The position numbers and the translations under genes are program-made. Below the pieces are notes generated by a model that was given only the letters and a program-made list of their open reading frames with translations, was not told the DNA's origin and did no database searches. DNA of 46,945 nucleotides from Acidobacteriota bacterium (GTDB lineage Bacteria > Acidobacteriota > Vicinamibacteria > Vicinamibacterales > CAVVIG01), in contig JAOBWF010000060.1 of the NCBI GenBank assembly GCA_025463215.1, forward strand, positions 1-46,945, given 5' to 3'. Below, one piece after another: positions 31,842 through 40,812 of the stretch (the first letter of the stretch is position 1; every line of letters begins with the position of its first letter).

Positions 31842-33761
31842 ATGCGGCGCGTGTGGCTCGGCATGCTTCTCGTTGCGGCGTCCTCGGCCGCACCGGCTGC
31901 GCAGCGCGACGCCGCCCTGCCGCTGTCCGCGCGCAACGCCAACTACACCATCACCGCGCGCCTCGATCCGGCGACGCGGACGATCACCGGCGCCGAAACC
32001 ATCACCTGGCGCAACATCACGAGCCGGCCCGCCGCCGACCTGCAGTTTCATCTCTACTGGAACGCGTGGAAGGACACGCGCTCGACGTTCATGCGCGAGC
32101 GCGCGCTCGGCCGCTCCGACGACCGCAACCGCCGCGCCGACGAATGGGGCCGGATCGACGTGACCACGATCCGCGTCGACGGCGCCGATCGCGCGGCCTC
32201 CGAGCGGTTCATCTCCCCGGACGACGAGAACGCGGACGATCAAACGGTGATGTCGGTGCCGCTGGCGCAGCCGATCCCACCGAACGGCACCGCCACGATC
32301 GACGTCGCCTGGACCGCCCACGTGCCGCGCACCTTCGCGCGCACCGGCGCGATCGGCAATTTCTTTTTCATCGCGCAGTGGTTCCCCAAGCTTGGCGTGC
32401 TGCAGGACGAGGGCTGGAACTGCCACCAGTTTCATTCGGGCACCGAGTTTTTCGCCGACTACGGCGTCTACGATGTGTCGCTGAGCGTGCCGCGCGGCTG
32501 GCCGCTCGGCGCCACGGGCGTGGCGCGCGAGGCACGTGACGCGGGCGACGGCACGACCACGCACCGCTACTACCAGGAGGACGTCCACGACTTCGCGTGG
32601 ACGACCAGCCCCGACTACCTGGTGAAAACCGCGCGATTCGAGCATCCGCAACTGCCCGCGGTCGAGATGCGGCTGCTGCTCCAGCCCGAACACGAAGCGC
32701 AGGCGGAACGCCATTTCGCCGCGACCCGCGCGACCCTGAAGTACTACGGCGAGTGGTACGGGCCGTACCCGTACGGCCACATCACGATCGTCGATCCGGC
32801 GTATCAGAGCGGCGCCGGCGGGATGGAATATCCCACGCTCTTCACCGCCGGCACGCGCTGGCTGGCGCCGGCCGACGTCACGACGCCCGAAGGCGTGACC
32901 GTCCACGAGGCCGGCCACCAGTTCTGGTACGGCATCGTCGGCAACAACGAGTTCGAGGACGCGTGGATGGACGAGGGGTTCAACACCTTCTCGACCGCAC
33001 GCGCGGTCGCGCAGGCGTTCACGCCGAATTACCTGGCGCTGCGATATTTCGGCGGCTTCGTGCCGTGGGTCGTGCGGGACATCGCGCTCAGCCGCGAGAC
33101 CGAAGGCAACCGTCTGGCCGGCTATCGGCGCGATGCCAAAAGCGACGCGCAGTCGACCCCGACCTACCGCTACTTCCCGGCGACCGGCGGCAGCATCACC
33201 TACAATAAAACCGCGTTATGGTTGAACACGATGGAGCGCTGGCTGGGATGGGAGACGCTGCAGCGCATCATGGCGGCACACTTCGGCGCGTGGACATTCA
33301 AGCATCCGGCGCCGCATGATTTTTTTGCGGTGGCGAACCAGGCGAGCGGCCAGGACCTGGGATGGTTTTTCGATCAGGTGTATCGCAGTTCGAACGTGTT
33401 CGACTACGGCGTGCAGGACATCGCCAGCACGCGCGACGGCGAACGCTATCGGACGACCGTGGTGGTCCGGCGCTACGGCGAGGCGCTGTTTCCGGTGGAC
33501 GTGCTCATGACCTTCGCCGACGGCGAGCGCGTCACCGAACGGTGGGACGGCCGCGACCGCTGGAAGCTGTACACATACGATCGGACCGGGCCGATCGTCT
33601 CAGCGCAGGTCGATCCGAATCGCGTACTGCTGCTGGACGTCGACTACACCAACAACTCGAAGACGCTCGCGCCGAAGAGCGCCGCCGCCGCGTCGAAATG
33701 GTCGTTGACGTGGATGGTCTGGCTGCAGGAGTGCCTGCTGTCCTGGGCCGTCCTCGCATGA
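31842..33761 (+). CDS. Exported M1 family metallopeptidase
   Basis: A 639-aa zinc aminopeptidase-like protein. A signal peptide covers residues 1-20 (ending PAAQ). An N-terminal beta-sandwich comes next, then the catalytic domain with GGMEYPTLF (exopeptidase-type motif) and HEAGHQFWYGIVGNNEFEDAWMDEG, giving zinc ligands H355, H359 and E378 with E356 as base. A C-terminal hydrophobic stretch (SLTWMVWLQECLLSWAVL) looks like a membrane anchor. The active site is complete, so peptide cleavage in the periplasm is likely. I chose the ATG at 31842, 7 nt after TAGGAT; an ATG at 31833 would add three residues. Its stop overlaps the next start (ATGA). Confidence 0.9.
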   Translation: MRRVWLGMLLVAASSAAPAAQRDAALPLSARNANYTITARLDPATRTITGAETITWRNITSRPAADLQFHLYWNAWKDTRSTFMRERALGRSDDRNRRADEWGRIDVTTIRVDGADRAASERFISPDDENADDQTVMSVPLAQPIPPNGTATIDVAWTAHVPRTFARTGAIGNFFFIAQWFPKLGVLQDEGWNCHQFHSGTEFFADYGVYDVSLSVPRGWPLGATGVAREARDAGDGTTTHRYYQEDVHDFAWTTSPDYLVKTARFEHPQLPAVEMRLLLQPEHEAQAERHFAATRATLKYYGEWYGPYPYGHITIVDPAYQSGAGGMEYPTLFTAGTRWLAPADVTTPEGVTVHEAGHQFWYGIVGNNEFEDAWMDEGFNTFSTARAVAQAFTPNYLALRYFGGFVPWVVRDIALSRETEGNRLAGYRRDAKSDAQSTPTYRYFPATGGSITYNKTALWLNTMERWLGWETLQRIMAAHFGAWTFKHPAPHDFFAVANQASGQDLGWFFDQVYRSSNVFDYGVQDIASTRDGERYRTTVVVRRYGEALFPVDVLMTFADGERVTERWDGRDRWKLYTYDRTGPIVSAQVDPNRVLLLDVDYTNNSKTLAPKSAAAASKWSLTWMVWLQECLLSWAVLA

Positions 33762-34756
33762 GCGCCCTGGCGGCGTGGCTCGAGGGCATCCGGCGGGTCA
33801 ATCGCGCGCCGGCGGTGCTGCTCGGCGTGTGGGCGCTCACGCTGCTGGTCAGCGTGCCGCTCGCGGTCGCGCTGCGCGGCATGCTGGCACAGCACCTCGG
33901 GGCGAGCCTCGCCGCCGACAGCGCGGCGACCGGCGTGAACTACGACTGGATGCAGGAGTTCAGCGATCAGGCGACCGGTCTCGGGACGACGTTCAAGCCG
34001 ACCATCATCGGCTTCGGCGCCGTGCTCGACAACTTGAGCAGCTTCCTCGACGCCACGCCACAGCCGATCGTCATCGCCGGCGCCGCCGCGGTCTACATCG
34101 TTCTTTGGATGTTCGCGGCCGGGGGCATCCTCGATCGGTACGCGCGCGATCGGTCGACACACATTTACGGGTTCTTCGGCAGCGCCGGCGAATACTTCTT
34201 TCGCTTTCTCCGGCTCGGGCTGATGCAATGGATCGTGTACGGGATGTTGTTCGGCGGCCTGCACGCGTGGCTGTTCGACCGGCTCTATCCGCGGCTGACG
34301 CACGAGATGACGGTCGAACGCACCGCGTTCGCGGTGCGGGTCGGGCTCTACCTGGTGTTCGGCGCCGCGGTGGCCGCGGCGACGATGATCTTCGATTACG
34401 CCAAGGTCCGCGCCGTCGTCGAGGATCGCCGCAGCATGGTCGGCGCGGTGAACGCGGCCGCCGGCTTCATCCGCCGCAACGCGGGCGGCGCGGTGCTGCT
34501 GTTCCTGCTGAACTTCGGCGCATTCATCGCGACGCTCGGGATCTATGCCCTGGTCGCTCCCGGCGCCGGCAGCTCCGGGTTGACGATGTGGCTGGGTGTC
34601 GCGGTCGGGCAGGTCTATGTGATCACGCGGCTCTGGATCAAGCTGACGTTCTGGGCGTCTGAGACGGCGCTGTTTCAGGGCCGCCTCGGCCACGCCGGCT
34701 ACGTCGTACGCGCCCAGCCTGTGTGGCCCGACTCTCCAGCCGCGGACGCGATTTAG
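33758..34756 (+). CDS. Polytopic membrane protein of unknown function
   Basis: A 332-aa membrane protein with six likely helices, among them VLLGVWALTLLVSVPLAVAL near the N-terminus, IVIAGAAAVYIVLWMFAAGG, and GGAVLLFLLNFGAFIATLGIY and WLGVAVGQVYVIT near the C-terminus. A soluble, extracytoplasmic loop of about 75 residues follows the first helix. It lacks transporter signatures. The start lies within the stop of the M1 peptidase gene, so the two are translationally coupled and may form one complex. The peptidase has its own C-terminal anchor. I do not recognise a named family. Confidence 0.75.
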   Translation: MSALAAWLEGIRRVNRAPAVLLGVWALTLLVSVPLAVALRGMLAQHLGASLAADSAATGVNYDWMQEFSDQATGLGTTFKPTIIGFGAVLDNLSSFLDATPQPIVIAGAAAVYIVLWMFAAGGILDRYARDRSTHIYGFFGSAGEYFFRFLRLGLMQWIVYGMLFGGLHAWLFDRLYPRLTHEMTVERTAFAVRVGLYLVFGAAVAAATMIFDYAKVRAVVEDRRSMVGAVNAAAGFIRRNAGGAVLLFLLNFGAFIATLGIYALVAPGAGSSGLTMWLGVAVGQVYVITRLWIKLTFWASETALFQGRLGHAGYVVRAQPVWPDSPAADAI

Positions 34757-34792
34757 AGCGGCGCGTCCGGCCGTAGTCTCGCGAAATCGACG

Positions 34793-36673
34793 TCAGGCGG
34801 CCGCGGCGATAACCGCCTTGATCGCTTCAGCGTCCAGCGACTCCACCACCAGCAGCTCCTCGGCCATCGCGCGCACCGCGGCGCGGTTCTTGGCGATGAT
34901 CTGGCGCGCCGTCTCGTAGCCGCGCATGACGAGCTCGTGGATCTCGTGGTCGACCTGGAGCGCGGTCGCTTCGCTGATGCCGACCCCCTTGTCGGTCTCC
35001 CACGGGTTGCCCGGCGTCCGGTACGCGAGCGGACCGAGGGCCGCCGACATGCCGAACTCGCACACCATGCGGCGGGCGATGTCGGTCGCGCGCTCGATGT
35101 CGTTGCCGGCGCCGCTCGTCATCTGGCGCAGGAAGAGTTCTTCGGCGATGCGGCCGCCCATCAGGATCGCGATCTGCGCTTCGAGGAACTCGCGCGTGTG
35201 GGTGTGGCGGTCGCCTTCCGGCAGCTGCATCGTGACGCCGAGCGCGCGGCCGCGCGGGATGATCGTCACCTTGTGCAGCGGATCGGCGTGCGGCAGCAGC
35301 GCCGCGACCACGGCGTGCCCCGACTCGTGGTACGCGCAGGTGATGCGCTCGTGCTCGCTCATCGTCAACGACTTGCGCTCGGCGCCCATCAGCACCTTGT
35401 CGCGCGCCTGATCGAAGTCGTAGTCGGTGACCATCTGCCGGCCGCTGCGGACCGCGAACAGCGCCGCCTCGTTCACCAGGTTGGCCAGCTCCGCGCCCGA
35501 GAAGCCCGGGGTGCCGCGGGCGATCTGGCGGAGATCGACGCCGACCCCGACCGCGACCTTGCGCGCGTGAATCTTGAGGATCTGCTCGCGCCCCTTCACG
35601 TCCGGGGCGCCGACGGTCACCTGACGATCGAAGCGGCCCGGCCGCAGCAGCGCCGGATCGAGGATGTCGGCGCGGTTGGTCGCGGCGACGACGACGATGC
35701 CCTCGTTCTGCGCGAAGCCGTCCATCTCGACGAGCAGCTGGTTCAGCGTCTGCTCGCGCTCTTCGTGGCTGAGCGAGTTGCCGCCGCGGCTGCGGCCGAC
35801 GGCGTCGAGCTCGTCGATGAAGATGATGCAGGACGGGTGGCGCCGCGCCTCCTTGAACAGCTTCCGGATCCGCGATGCGCCGACGCCGGCATACATTTCG
35901 ACGAAGTCCGAGCCGCTGGCGAAGAGGAACGGCACACCGGCTTCACCGGCGATCGATCGCGCAAGCAGCGTCTTGCCGGTGCCCGGAGGGCCGACGAGCA
36001 GGACGCCTTTCGGAATGCGGCCGCCGATCGCTTCGAAGCGGCCCGGCTCACGCAGGAAGTCGACGATCTCTTTGACTTCTTCCTTGGCCTCGTCCACGCC
36101 CGCGACGTCGGCGAAGGTCACCGTCGTCGCTTCCGAACCGGCCTCGCGCGTCTTGCTCTCGAGCGCCGGAATGCGGCCGGACGTGACGCGATACATCATG
36201 AAGCCGATGGCGCCGACGAAGCCGAGCCCCATCAGCAGCGCCAGATAGCTGAATGTGCCCTGCTCGGGCAGGGTCTGGACGTCAATCCGCACATGGCGCT
36301 TCGCGAGATCCGGCACGAAGGCGGCGTTGGCCGTCACGTAATTGGCCGGCGCGATGGTGCGGAACGTGGCGCCGCTCGACAGCGTGAAGTCGAGCGCGTC
36401 GCCGTTGACGACCACGGCTGCCACCGCGTCGTCGTCGAGGTGCTTCAGCAGATCGGAAAATGGCACCTGCACCACCGCAGCGGCGCGATGGCCGCGCAGG
36501 AACACGATACCGCCCGCGAGGGCGACAACCAGCAGCGAGGCCGCGATGATCATTGCGCGGCGATGGAACCGTCGTGCAAACACGGGGAACTCCGGCGCCC
36601 GGCGCCGGCCGGACACGTTGTCGATCAGTTTGGAAGAGGATATCCGCGCGGGGAACGCGGAACGTGGAGACAT
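34793..36673 (-). CDS. ftsH: ATP-dependent zinc metalloprotease FtsH (possibly a divergent paralogue)
   Basis: A 626-aa membrane AAA+ protease. Helix 1 is at about 41-60, the periplasmic domain at 61-140, helix 2 at about 142-161, and Walker A GPPGTGKT at 228-235. [11 protein letters not shown] and the [20 protein letters not shown] second-region-of-homology segment follow, then the protease motif HESGH (449-453) with a distal Asp in [10 protein letters not shown]. The metal site has Ser for the usual Ala (HEAGH). The pore loop reads [12 protein letters not shown] in place of FVEMFVGVGASR. The start at 36673 has only a weak AGG upstream; the ATG at codon 41 is an alternative. It degrades misfolded membrane proteins and regulators in other bacteria. 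Confidence 0.92.
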   Translation of the reverse strand: MSPRSAFPARISSSKLIDNVSGRRRAPEFPVFARRFHRRAMIIAASLLVVALAGGIVFLRGHRAAAVVQVPFSDLLKHLDDDAVAAVVVNGDALDFTLSSGATFRTIAPANYVTANAAFVPDLAKRHVRIDVQTLPEQGTFSYLALLMGLGFVGAIGFMMYRVTSGRIPALESKTREAGSEATTVTFADVAGVDEAKEEVKEIVDFLREPGRFEAIGGRIPKGVLLVGPPGTGKTLLARSIAGEAGVPFLFASGSDFVEMYAGVGASRIRKLFKEARRHPSCIIFIDELDAVGRSRGGNSLSHEEREQTLNQLLVEMDGFAQNEGIVVVAATNRADILDPALLRPGRFDRQVTVGAPDVKGREQILKIHARKVAVGVGVDLRQIARGTPGFSGAELANLVNEAALFAVRSGRQMVTDYDFDQARDKVLMGAERKSLTMSEHERITCAYHESGHAVVAALLPHADPLHKVTIIPRGRALGVTMQLPEGDRHTHTREFLEAQIAILMGGRIAEELFLRQMTSGAGNDIERATDIARRMVCEFGMSAALGPLAYRTPGNPWETDKGVGISEATALQVDHEIHELVMRGYETARQIIAKNRAAVRAMAEELLVVESLDAEAIKAVIAAAA

Positions 36674-36742
36674 CTTACCTGAGGGTTCGTCCGATGTAAA
36701 CCACGAGTGGTCAGCGTTTTAGCCCATCAATACTGGGCGGGA

Positions 36743-36748
36743 TAGAAT
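36743..36748 (+). promoter_or_regulatory. -10 box TAGAAT and upstream dyads before nadE
   Basis: TAGAAT lies 7 nt before the nadE ATG. Just upstream, GCCCA-N7-TGGGC (36722-36738) spans the -35/spacer region. A second dyad, ACCAC-GA-GTGGT (36700-36711), lies further up. Either dyad could be an operator for the divergent ftsH/nadE pair. Confidence 0.35.
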
Positions 36749-36755
36749 CCTCGCC

Positions 36756-37520
36756 ATGCCGGCAGCGGAACCGATTGCGGGATGGATGCGGCGGCAGCTC
36801 ACGGCGAGCGGCGCACGCGGCTTCGTGGTTGGTCTCAGCGGCGGGGTCGACTCGGCGGTGGTCGCCCGGCTCGCGCAACTCGCCGCTCCGGGGCACGTCG
36901 TTGCCGCCATCCTGCCGGTGCACAGCGATCCGGACGACGAGCGCGACGCGAAGGCAATTGCGAGCCACTTCTCGTTGACCGTCGCCAGTGAGGATCTGTC
37001 GAACGCATATGACGCGATGCTCGCCGCGGCGCAGGGCGCGCTGCACGGCCTGCGGCACCAGCCGCGCGGTCCGCGCGCCAGCGATCCGGCACGCATCCGG
37101 CTTCCGCTCGCCAACATCAAACCGCGGCTGCGGATGACGCTGCTCTACTTCCTTGCCACCAGCCTCGACTACCTCGTCGCCGGCACGGGCAACCGCTCGG
37201 AGCTGGCGATCGGCTACTTCACGAAGTACGGCGACGGCGGATCCGATCTGCTGCCGATCGGCCACCTGGTGAAGAGCGAGGTGCGCGCGCTCGCGCGCGA
37301 GCTCAACGTGCCGCCCGCGATCGTCGACCGCCCGCCGAGCGCCGGATTGTGGATCGGCCAGCGCGACGAAGAGGAAATGGGGTTCACCTACGCCGAACTC
37401 GAGCGCTATCTCGAAGACGGCCCGCAGGGCGTGTCGCCGGCGCTGGCGATGAAAATCGAGCGTCTGGTGCGATCGAGCGATCACAAACGCGCGCTGCCAC
37501 CGATGCCGGACGACGAATGA
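36756..37520 (+). CDS. nadE: NAD synthetase, ammonia-dependent type
   Basis: A 254-aa enzyme that amidates nicotinic acid adenine dinucleotide to NAD using ATP. The PP-loop VVGLSGGVDSAVVARLA (GLSGGVDS at 26-33), LPLANIKPRLRMTLLYFLA, VAGTGNRSELAIGYFTKYGDGG and PIGHLVKSEVRALARELNVP are all typical. No glutaminase domain is present, so it uses free ammonia or an external source. The length is that of the short NadE class. It is divergent from ftsH and apparently monocistronic. Confidence 0.93.
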   Translation: MPAAEPIAGWMRRQLTASGARGFVVGLSGGVDSAVVARLAQLAAPGHVVAAILPVHSDPDDERDAKAIASHFSLTVASEDLSNAYDAMLAAAQGALHGLRHQPRGPRASDPARIRLPLANIKPRLRMTLLYFLATSLDYLVAGTGNRSELAIGYFTKYGDGGSDLLPIGHLVKSEVRALARELNVPPAIVDRPPSAGLWIGQRDEEEMGFTYAELERYLEDGPQGVSPALAMKIERLVRSSDHKRALPPMPDDE

Positions 37521-37521
37521 A

Positions 37522-37622
37522 CTGAAACCGCCGAGCGCGCTGAGATCGCCGAGACCGCCGCAGACAACAAGATCATTTCTTCTCTGTGTTTTCTCCGCGT
37601 TCGTTGCGAGCTCCGCGGTTTC
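37522..37622. repeat. Intergenic element with 10-bp inverted ends
   Basis: CTGAAACCGC (37522-37531) and GCGGTTTCAG (37613-37622) form a perfect inverted repeat bounding about 100 bp. Inside are imperfect repeats of the CGCCGAG and GATCGCCGAGACCGCCG type on one side and a T-rich stretch (TTCTTCTCTGTGTTTTCTCCGCG) on the other. The element fills the gap between the convergent nadE and response-regulator genes. Confidence 0.65.
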
Positions 37623-37628
37623 AGCTCG

Positions 37629-38360
37629 TTACACGTCGGCGAATTTGTAGCCGACGCCCCACACGGTCAGCAGAAATCTCGGGTGCGCCGGATCGGCTTC
37701 GATGCGGCGGCGCAGGCGCTTGACCAGGGTGTCGACGCTGCGCACCGTGACGTAGGTGTCGCCGCGCCAGATGCGCGTCAGCAGCGCCTCGCGGCTGAAG
37801 ACGATCCCGGCGTGCGTCGCGAGCAGGTGCAGCAGACGGAACTCCTGATCGGTCAACTCGATGTCGCGGCGATCGAGCCGGACGCGGCGCCGCGCGAAAT
37901 CGATCTCGAAGCCATGGATGTGCACGGGCGGGCCGGCGACATCCCCCTCCTCGTCGAGCGCCGGCGGCGGCGCCGGCATGGGCTCCGGCCGGCGCAGCAG
38001 CGCGCGCGCGCGCGCCACGAGCTCGCGGACGCCGAACGGCTTGGTCAGGTAGTCGTCCGCGCCGCTCTCGAGCCCGATCACCTTGTCGGATTCCTCGGCG
38101 CGCGCGGTCAGCATCAGGATCGGCACGTCGCGGTTCAGCGTGCCGCGGCGCACCGCCCGGCACAGCGACACGCCGTCGAGCCCCGGCAGCATGACGTCGA
38201 GCACGAGCAGATCGAACTGTTCCGCCTCCGCCCGCTTCAGCGCCAACGCGCCGTCGGCCGCGCTCGCGCACGCGTAGCCCTCGAGGCCGAGATGCAGGCA
38301 CACGAGCTCGCGGATGTTCGGCTCGTCCTCGACGACGAGCACGCGGGAAGCATCGGTCAC
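37629..38360 (-). CDS. OmpR/PhoB-family response regulator
   Basis: A 243-aa two-component response regulator. The receiver spans residues 1-118 with acidic pair E11/D12, phosphoacceptor D55 (LLVLDVMLPG), MLTARAEE and K107 (YLTKPFG). A Pro-rich linker (about 122-140) precedes the winged-helix DNA-binding domain (LTDQEFRLLHLLATHAG, VFSREALLTRIW, VRSVDTLVKRLRRRIE, VWGVGYKF). I chose the GTG at 38360, which begins just before the first receiver strand; no ATG is available. No histidine kinase is adjacent. The divergent Spy/CpxP-like gene 69 bp away is a likely target, as in envelope-stress systems. Confidence 0.9.
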   Translation of the reverse strand: MTDASRVLVVEDEPNIRELVCLHLGLEGYACASAADGALALKRAEAEQFDLLVLDVMLPGLDGVSLCRAVRRGTLNRDVPILMLTARAEESDKVIGLESGADDYLTKPFGVRELVARARALLRRPEPMPAPPPALDEEGDVAGPPVHIHGFEIDFARRRVRLDRRDIELTDQEFRLLHLLATHAGIVFSREALLTRIWRGDTYVTVRSVDTLVKRLRRRIEADPAHPRFLLTVWGVGYKFADV

Positions 38361-38429
38361 AGTTTTTTCACCGTTTGTCCATGTGCCGTTCACCGGGGCA
38401 CAGTCCAATCTACTAGAAGGAGACACGAC

Positions 38430-38939
38430 ATGACTGCAACAGTGAAACGTCTGGCCCTCACCCTCGGTGCCGGCCTCATCGCCGCCGGCGTCAGCGCCGG
38501 CGCCTACGTCCACGCTCAAGATGGGAATACGAGCCAGCAGCCGCCGCCGTTTCACCGCGGCATGGGACCGGGCGGTCGTGGCGGACGCTTTGGCGGCCCG
38601 GGCGGGCCGATGGGCCTGCTGCCGATGTTCGGCGCGCGGCTCGGCCTGACCGACGCGCAGCGCGAGCAGATCAGGGCGATCGGCGATGCGCACAAGGACG
38701 AATGGAAAGCGCTCGGCGACCGCGCCCGCGCGGCGCACATGGCCCTCGACGCCGCCGTCACTGCCGACGTCGTCGACGAAGCGGCGATCCGGCAGAAGAG
38801 CGCCGACGCCTCAGCGGTCGACGCCGACGTCGCGGTGGCGCGCGCGCACGCGTTCACCGAAGCGCTGCAGATCCTGACCGCGGATCAGAAAGCGCAGCTC
38901 AAGAAAATGAGATCTAACTTCTTACTTTCAAAACCTTGA
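38430..38939 (+). CDS. Spy/CpxP-like periplasmic protein
   Basis: A 169-aa exported protein with signal peptide (about 1-30, ending HAQ). A Gly/Arg/Pro-rich linker (FHRGMGPGGRGGRFGG) is followed by a long helical part. It has two LTxxQ-type sites, LGLTDAQREQIRAI and ILTADQKAQLKKM, the hallmark of Spy/CpxP chaperone-like proteins that respond to envelope stress or metals. The ATG at 38430 has AAGGAG 8 nt upstream. Its coding end overlaps the convergent transketolase gene by 26 bp. The divergent OmpR-type regulator probably controls it. Confidence 0.82.
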   Translation: MTATVKRLALTLGAGLIAAGVSAGAYVHAQDGNTSQQPPPFHRGMGPGGRGGRFGGPGGPMGLLPMFGARLGLTDAQREQIRAIGDAHKDEWKALGDRARAAHMALDAAVTADVVDEAAIRQKSADASAVDADVAVARAHAFTEALQILTADQKAQLKKMRSNFLLSKP

Positions 38940-40797
38940 CCGCATTGACAATGTGCGTGGCGGAGATCCCGTAGCGCTCCACGAGCTCTTCGGGTTTTCC
39001 GCTGCGCGCGATCTCACGGACGGCGAGGCGGTGAACGGTCAGGCCGGCGTCGGCCACCGCTTCCGCCACCGCGTCGCCGACCCCGCCGACTGCGTAGTGA
39101 TCCTCGACGGTGATCAGGCGTCCGCCGGTCGCGCGCCCCGCCGCAATCAGCCCCGCCTGATCGACCGGCTGCAACGAGTAGAGATCGATGACGCGAATCG
39201 CGATGCCCGCGGCCATCAGCTGATCGTAGGCCTTGAGCGCCTCGAACACGGTGATGCCGGCGCCGATCACCGTCGCGACGTCCGCCGCGCTCTCGTGCAG
39301 CACCTTCAGCCCGCCGATCGTGAACGTGTCGTCGTTGCCGTAGATGACCGGCGTCTTCGGCCGGCTGGTGCGCATGTAGGCGGGGCCGGGGTGGTACGCC
39401 ATCAACGCGAGCAGCCGTTCCGCGCTGACCGCGTCCGACGGGTACAGCACGGTGTAGTTCGGCTCGGCCCGGTACATCGCGAGATCCTCGAGCGCCATCT
39501 GCGACGGCCCGTCTTCGCCGATCGACACGCCGGCGTGCGACCCGACGAGCTTGATCCCGACGTTGCTGATCGCCGCCATGCGGACGAAATCGGCGGCGCG
39601 GGTCAGGAAGCAGGCGAATGTCGACGGAAACGGAATCGCGCCGCGGGCCGCGAGCCCCATCGCCGCGCCGACCATCACCTGCTCGGCGATGAAGTTCTGA
39701 TAGAAGCGCTCCGGCGCCACCTTCTCGAAGCGATCGCTGAAGGTCGAGTTCTTGACGTCGGCGTCGAGCGCGACGATGCGTGGATCCGCCTCGCCCAGCT
39801 TGGCGAGGGCGGTGCCGTACGCTTCGCGCGTGGCGACGAGATCGCCGAGCTTGTAGGCCGGCGGCGCGAGCGTCTTGGGGCTGTCGACGCCGCGCGGCTT
39901 CGACGCCGGCTTCGCGATGTTTCCGGCGAGGTTCGCGGCCGGGCCGTTGTCCGGCACCGGCACGAACTGCTTCTCGAGCTCGGCGATCGCGTTGTCGAGC
40001 TCCTCGCCTTTCTTGAACGCCCTGCCATGCCAGCCCTGATGCCCCTCGACCGACGCGACCCCTTTGCCTTTGATCGTCCGCGCCAGGATCATCGTCGGCT
40101 GTCCCTTGGTGGCCTTCGCTTCCGCGAGCGCGTCGAGGATCTGCCCGAGGTCGTGGCCGTCGATGACGATGGCGTGCCAGCCGAAGGCTGTCCAGCGCCG
40201 CTCGAACTGCGCCATGTCGTGCTCGAACATCGTCGGGCGGCTCTGGCCGAGCGCGTTGACGTCGGTGATCGCGCACAGGTTGTCGAGCTTGTCGATCGCG
40301 GCGACGTCGGCCGCTTCCCACACCGAGCCTTCGGCCGACTCGCCGTCGCCGAGCAGGACGTAGGTGCGATAGTCCGACTTGATCCGGCGGGCGTTGAGCG
40401 CGGTGCCGATCGCGGCGCAGATCCCCTGGCCGAGCGAGCCGGTCGCGACGTCGACAAACGGCAGCCGCGGCGTCGGATGTCCTTCGAGATCGGAGCCGAT
40501 CTCGCGCAGCTTCATCAGCTCGGCGCGATCGAACGCGCCCGCCTCGGCCCACGCGGCGTAGAGAATCGGCGCGGCGTGCCCTTTCGAGAGCACGAAGCGA
40601 TCGCTCTCCGGGTTCTTCGGATCCTTCGGATCGAAGCGCATCTCCGCGAAGAAGAGCGCGGCGGTGAGGTCGGCCATCGACATGCAGCTGGTCGGATGGC
40701 CGCTGCCGGCCTCCGAGGTGGAGCGCACCGAGTCGATGCGGAGCCTGGTGGCGATATTTTTGAGAGCGGGAATGAGCGACGCGCGGTCAATGGTCAT
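38914..40797 (-). CDS. tkt: Transketolase, full-length single-chain type
   Basis: A 627-aa thiamine-diphosphate enzyme moving two-carbon units in the pentose phosphate pathway. The N-terminal domain has TSEAGSGHPTSCMSMADL, FVLSKGHAAPILYAAW, GSLGQGICAAIG and the cofactor motif GDGESAEGSVWEA...LDNLCAITDVN. The pyrimidine domain (about 315-490) contains FYQNFIAEQVMVGAAMGLA and GVSIGEDGPSQMALEDLAM. The C-terminal domain follows. The length and motifs match the shorter transketolase class found in animals and many bacteria. A TAGAAT box 12 nt before the ATG overlaps the stop codon of the upstream gene. Confidence 0.94.
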   Translation of the reverse strand: MTIDRASLIPALKNIATRLRIDSVRSTSEAGSGHPTSCMSMADLTAALFFAEMRFDPKDPKNPESDRFVLSKGHAAPILYAAWAEAGAFDRAELMKLREIGSDLEGHPTPRLPFVDVATGSLGQGICAAIGTALNARRIKSDYRTYVLLGDGESAEGSVWEAADVAAIDKLDNLCAITDVNALGQSRPTMFEHDMAQFERRWTAFGWHAIVIDGHDLGQILDALAEAKATKGQPTMILARTIKGKGVASVEGHQGWHGRAFKKGEELDNAIAELEKQFVPVPDNGPAANLAGNIAKPASKPRGVDSPKTLAPPAYKLGDLVATREAYGTALAKLGEADPRIVALDADVKNSTFSDRFEKVAPERFYQNFIAEQVMVGAAMGLAARGAIPFPSTFACFLTRAADFVRMAAISNVGIKLVGSHAGVSIGEDGPSQMALEDLAMYRAEPNYTVLYPSDAVSAERLLALMAYHPGPAYMRTSRPKTPVIYGNDDTFTIGGLKVLHESAADVATVIGAGITVFEALKAYDQLMAAGIAIRVIDLYSLQPVDQAGLIAAGRATGGRLITVEDHYAVGGVGDAVAEAVADAGLTVHRLAVREIARSGKPEELVERYGISATHIVNAVKVLKVRS

Positions 40798-40812
40798 ATC
40801 GGTGCCGGAATT

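Noticed and set aside
30249-32918. 889-aa minus-strand open frame
   Set aside because: It runs antisense to or out of frame with FkbM, esterase and M1 peptidase genes, all of which have complete motifs. It is a GC-driven spurious frame.
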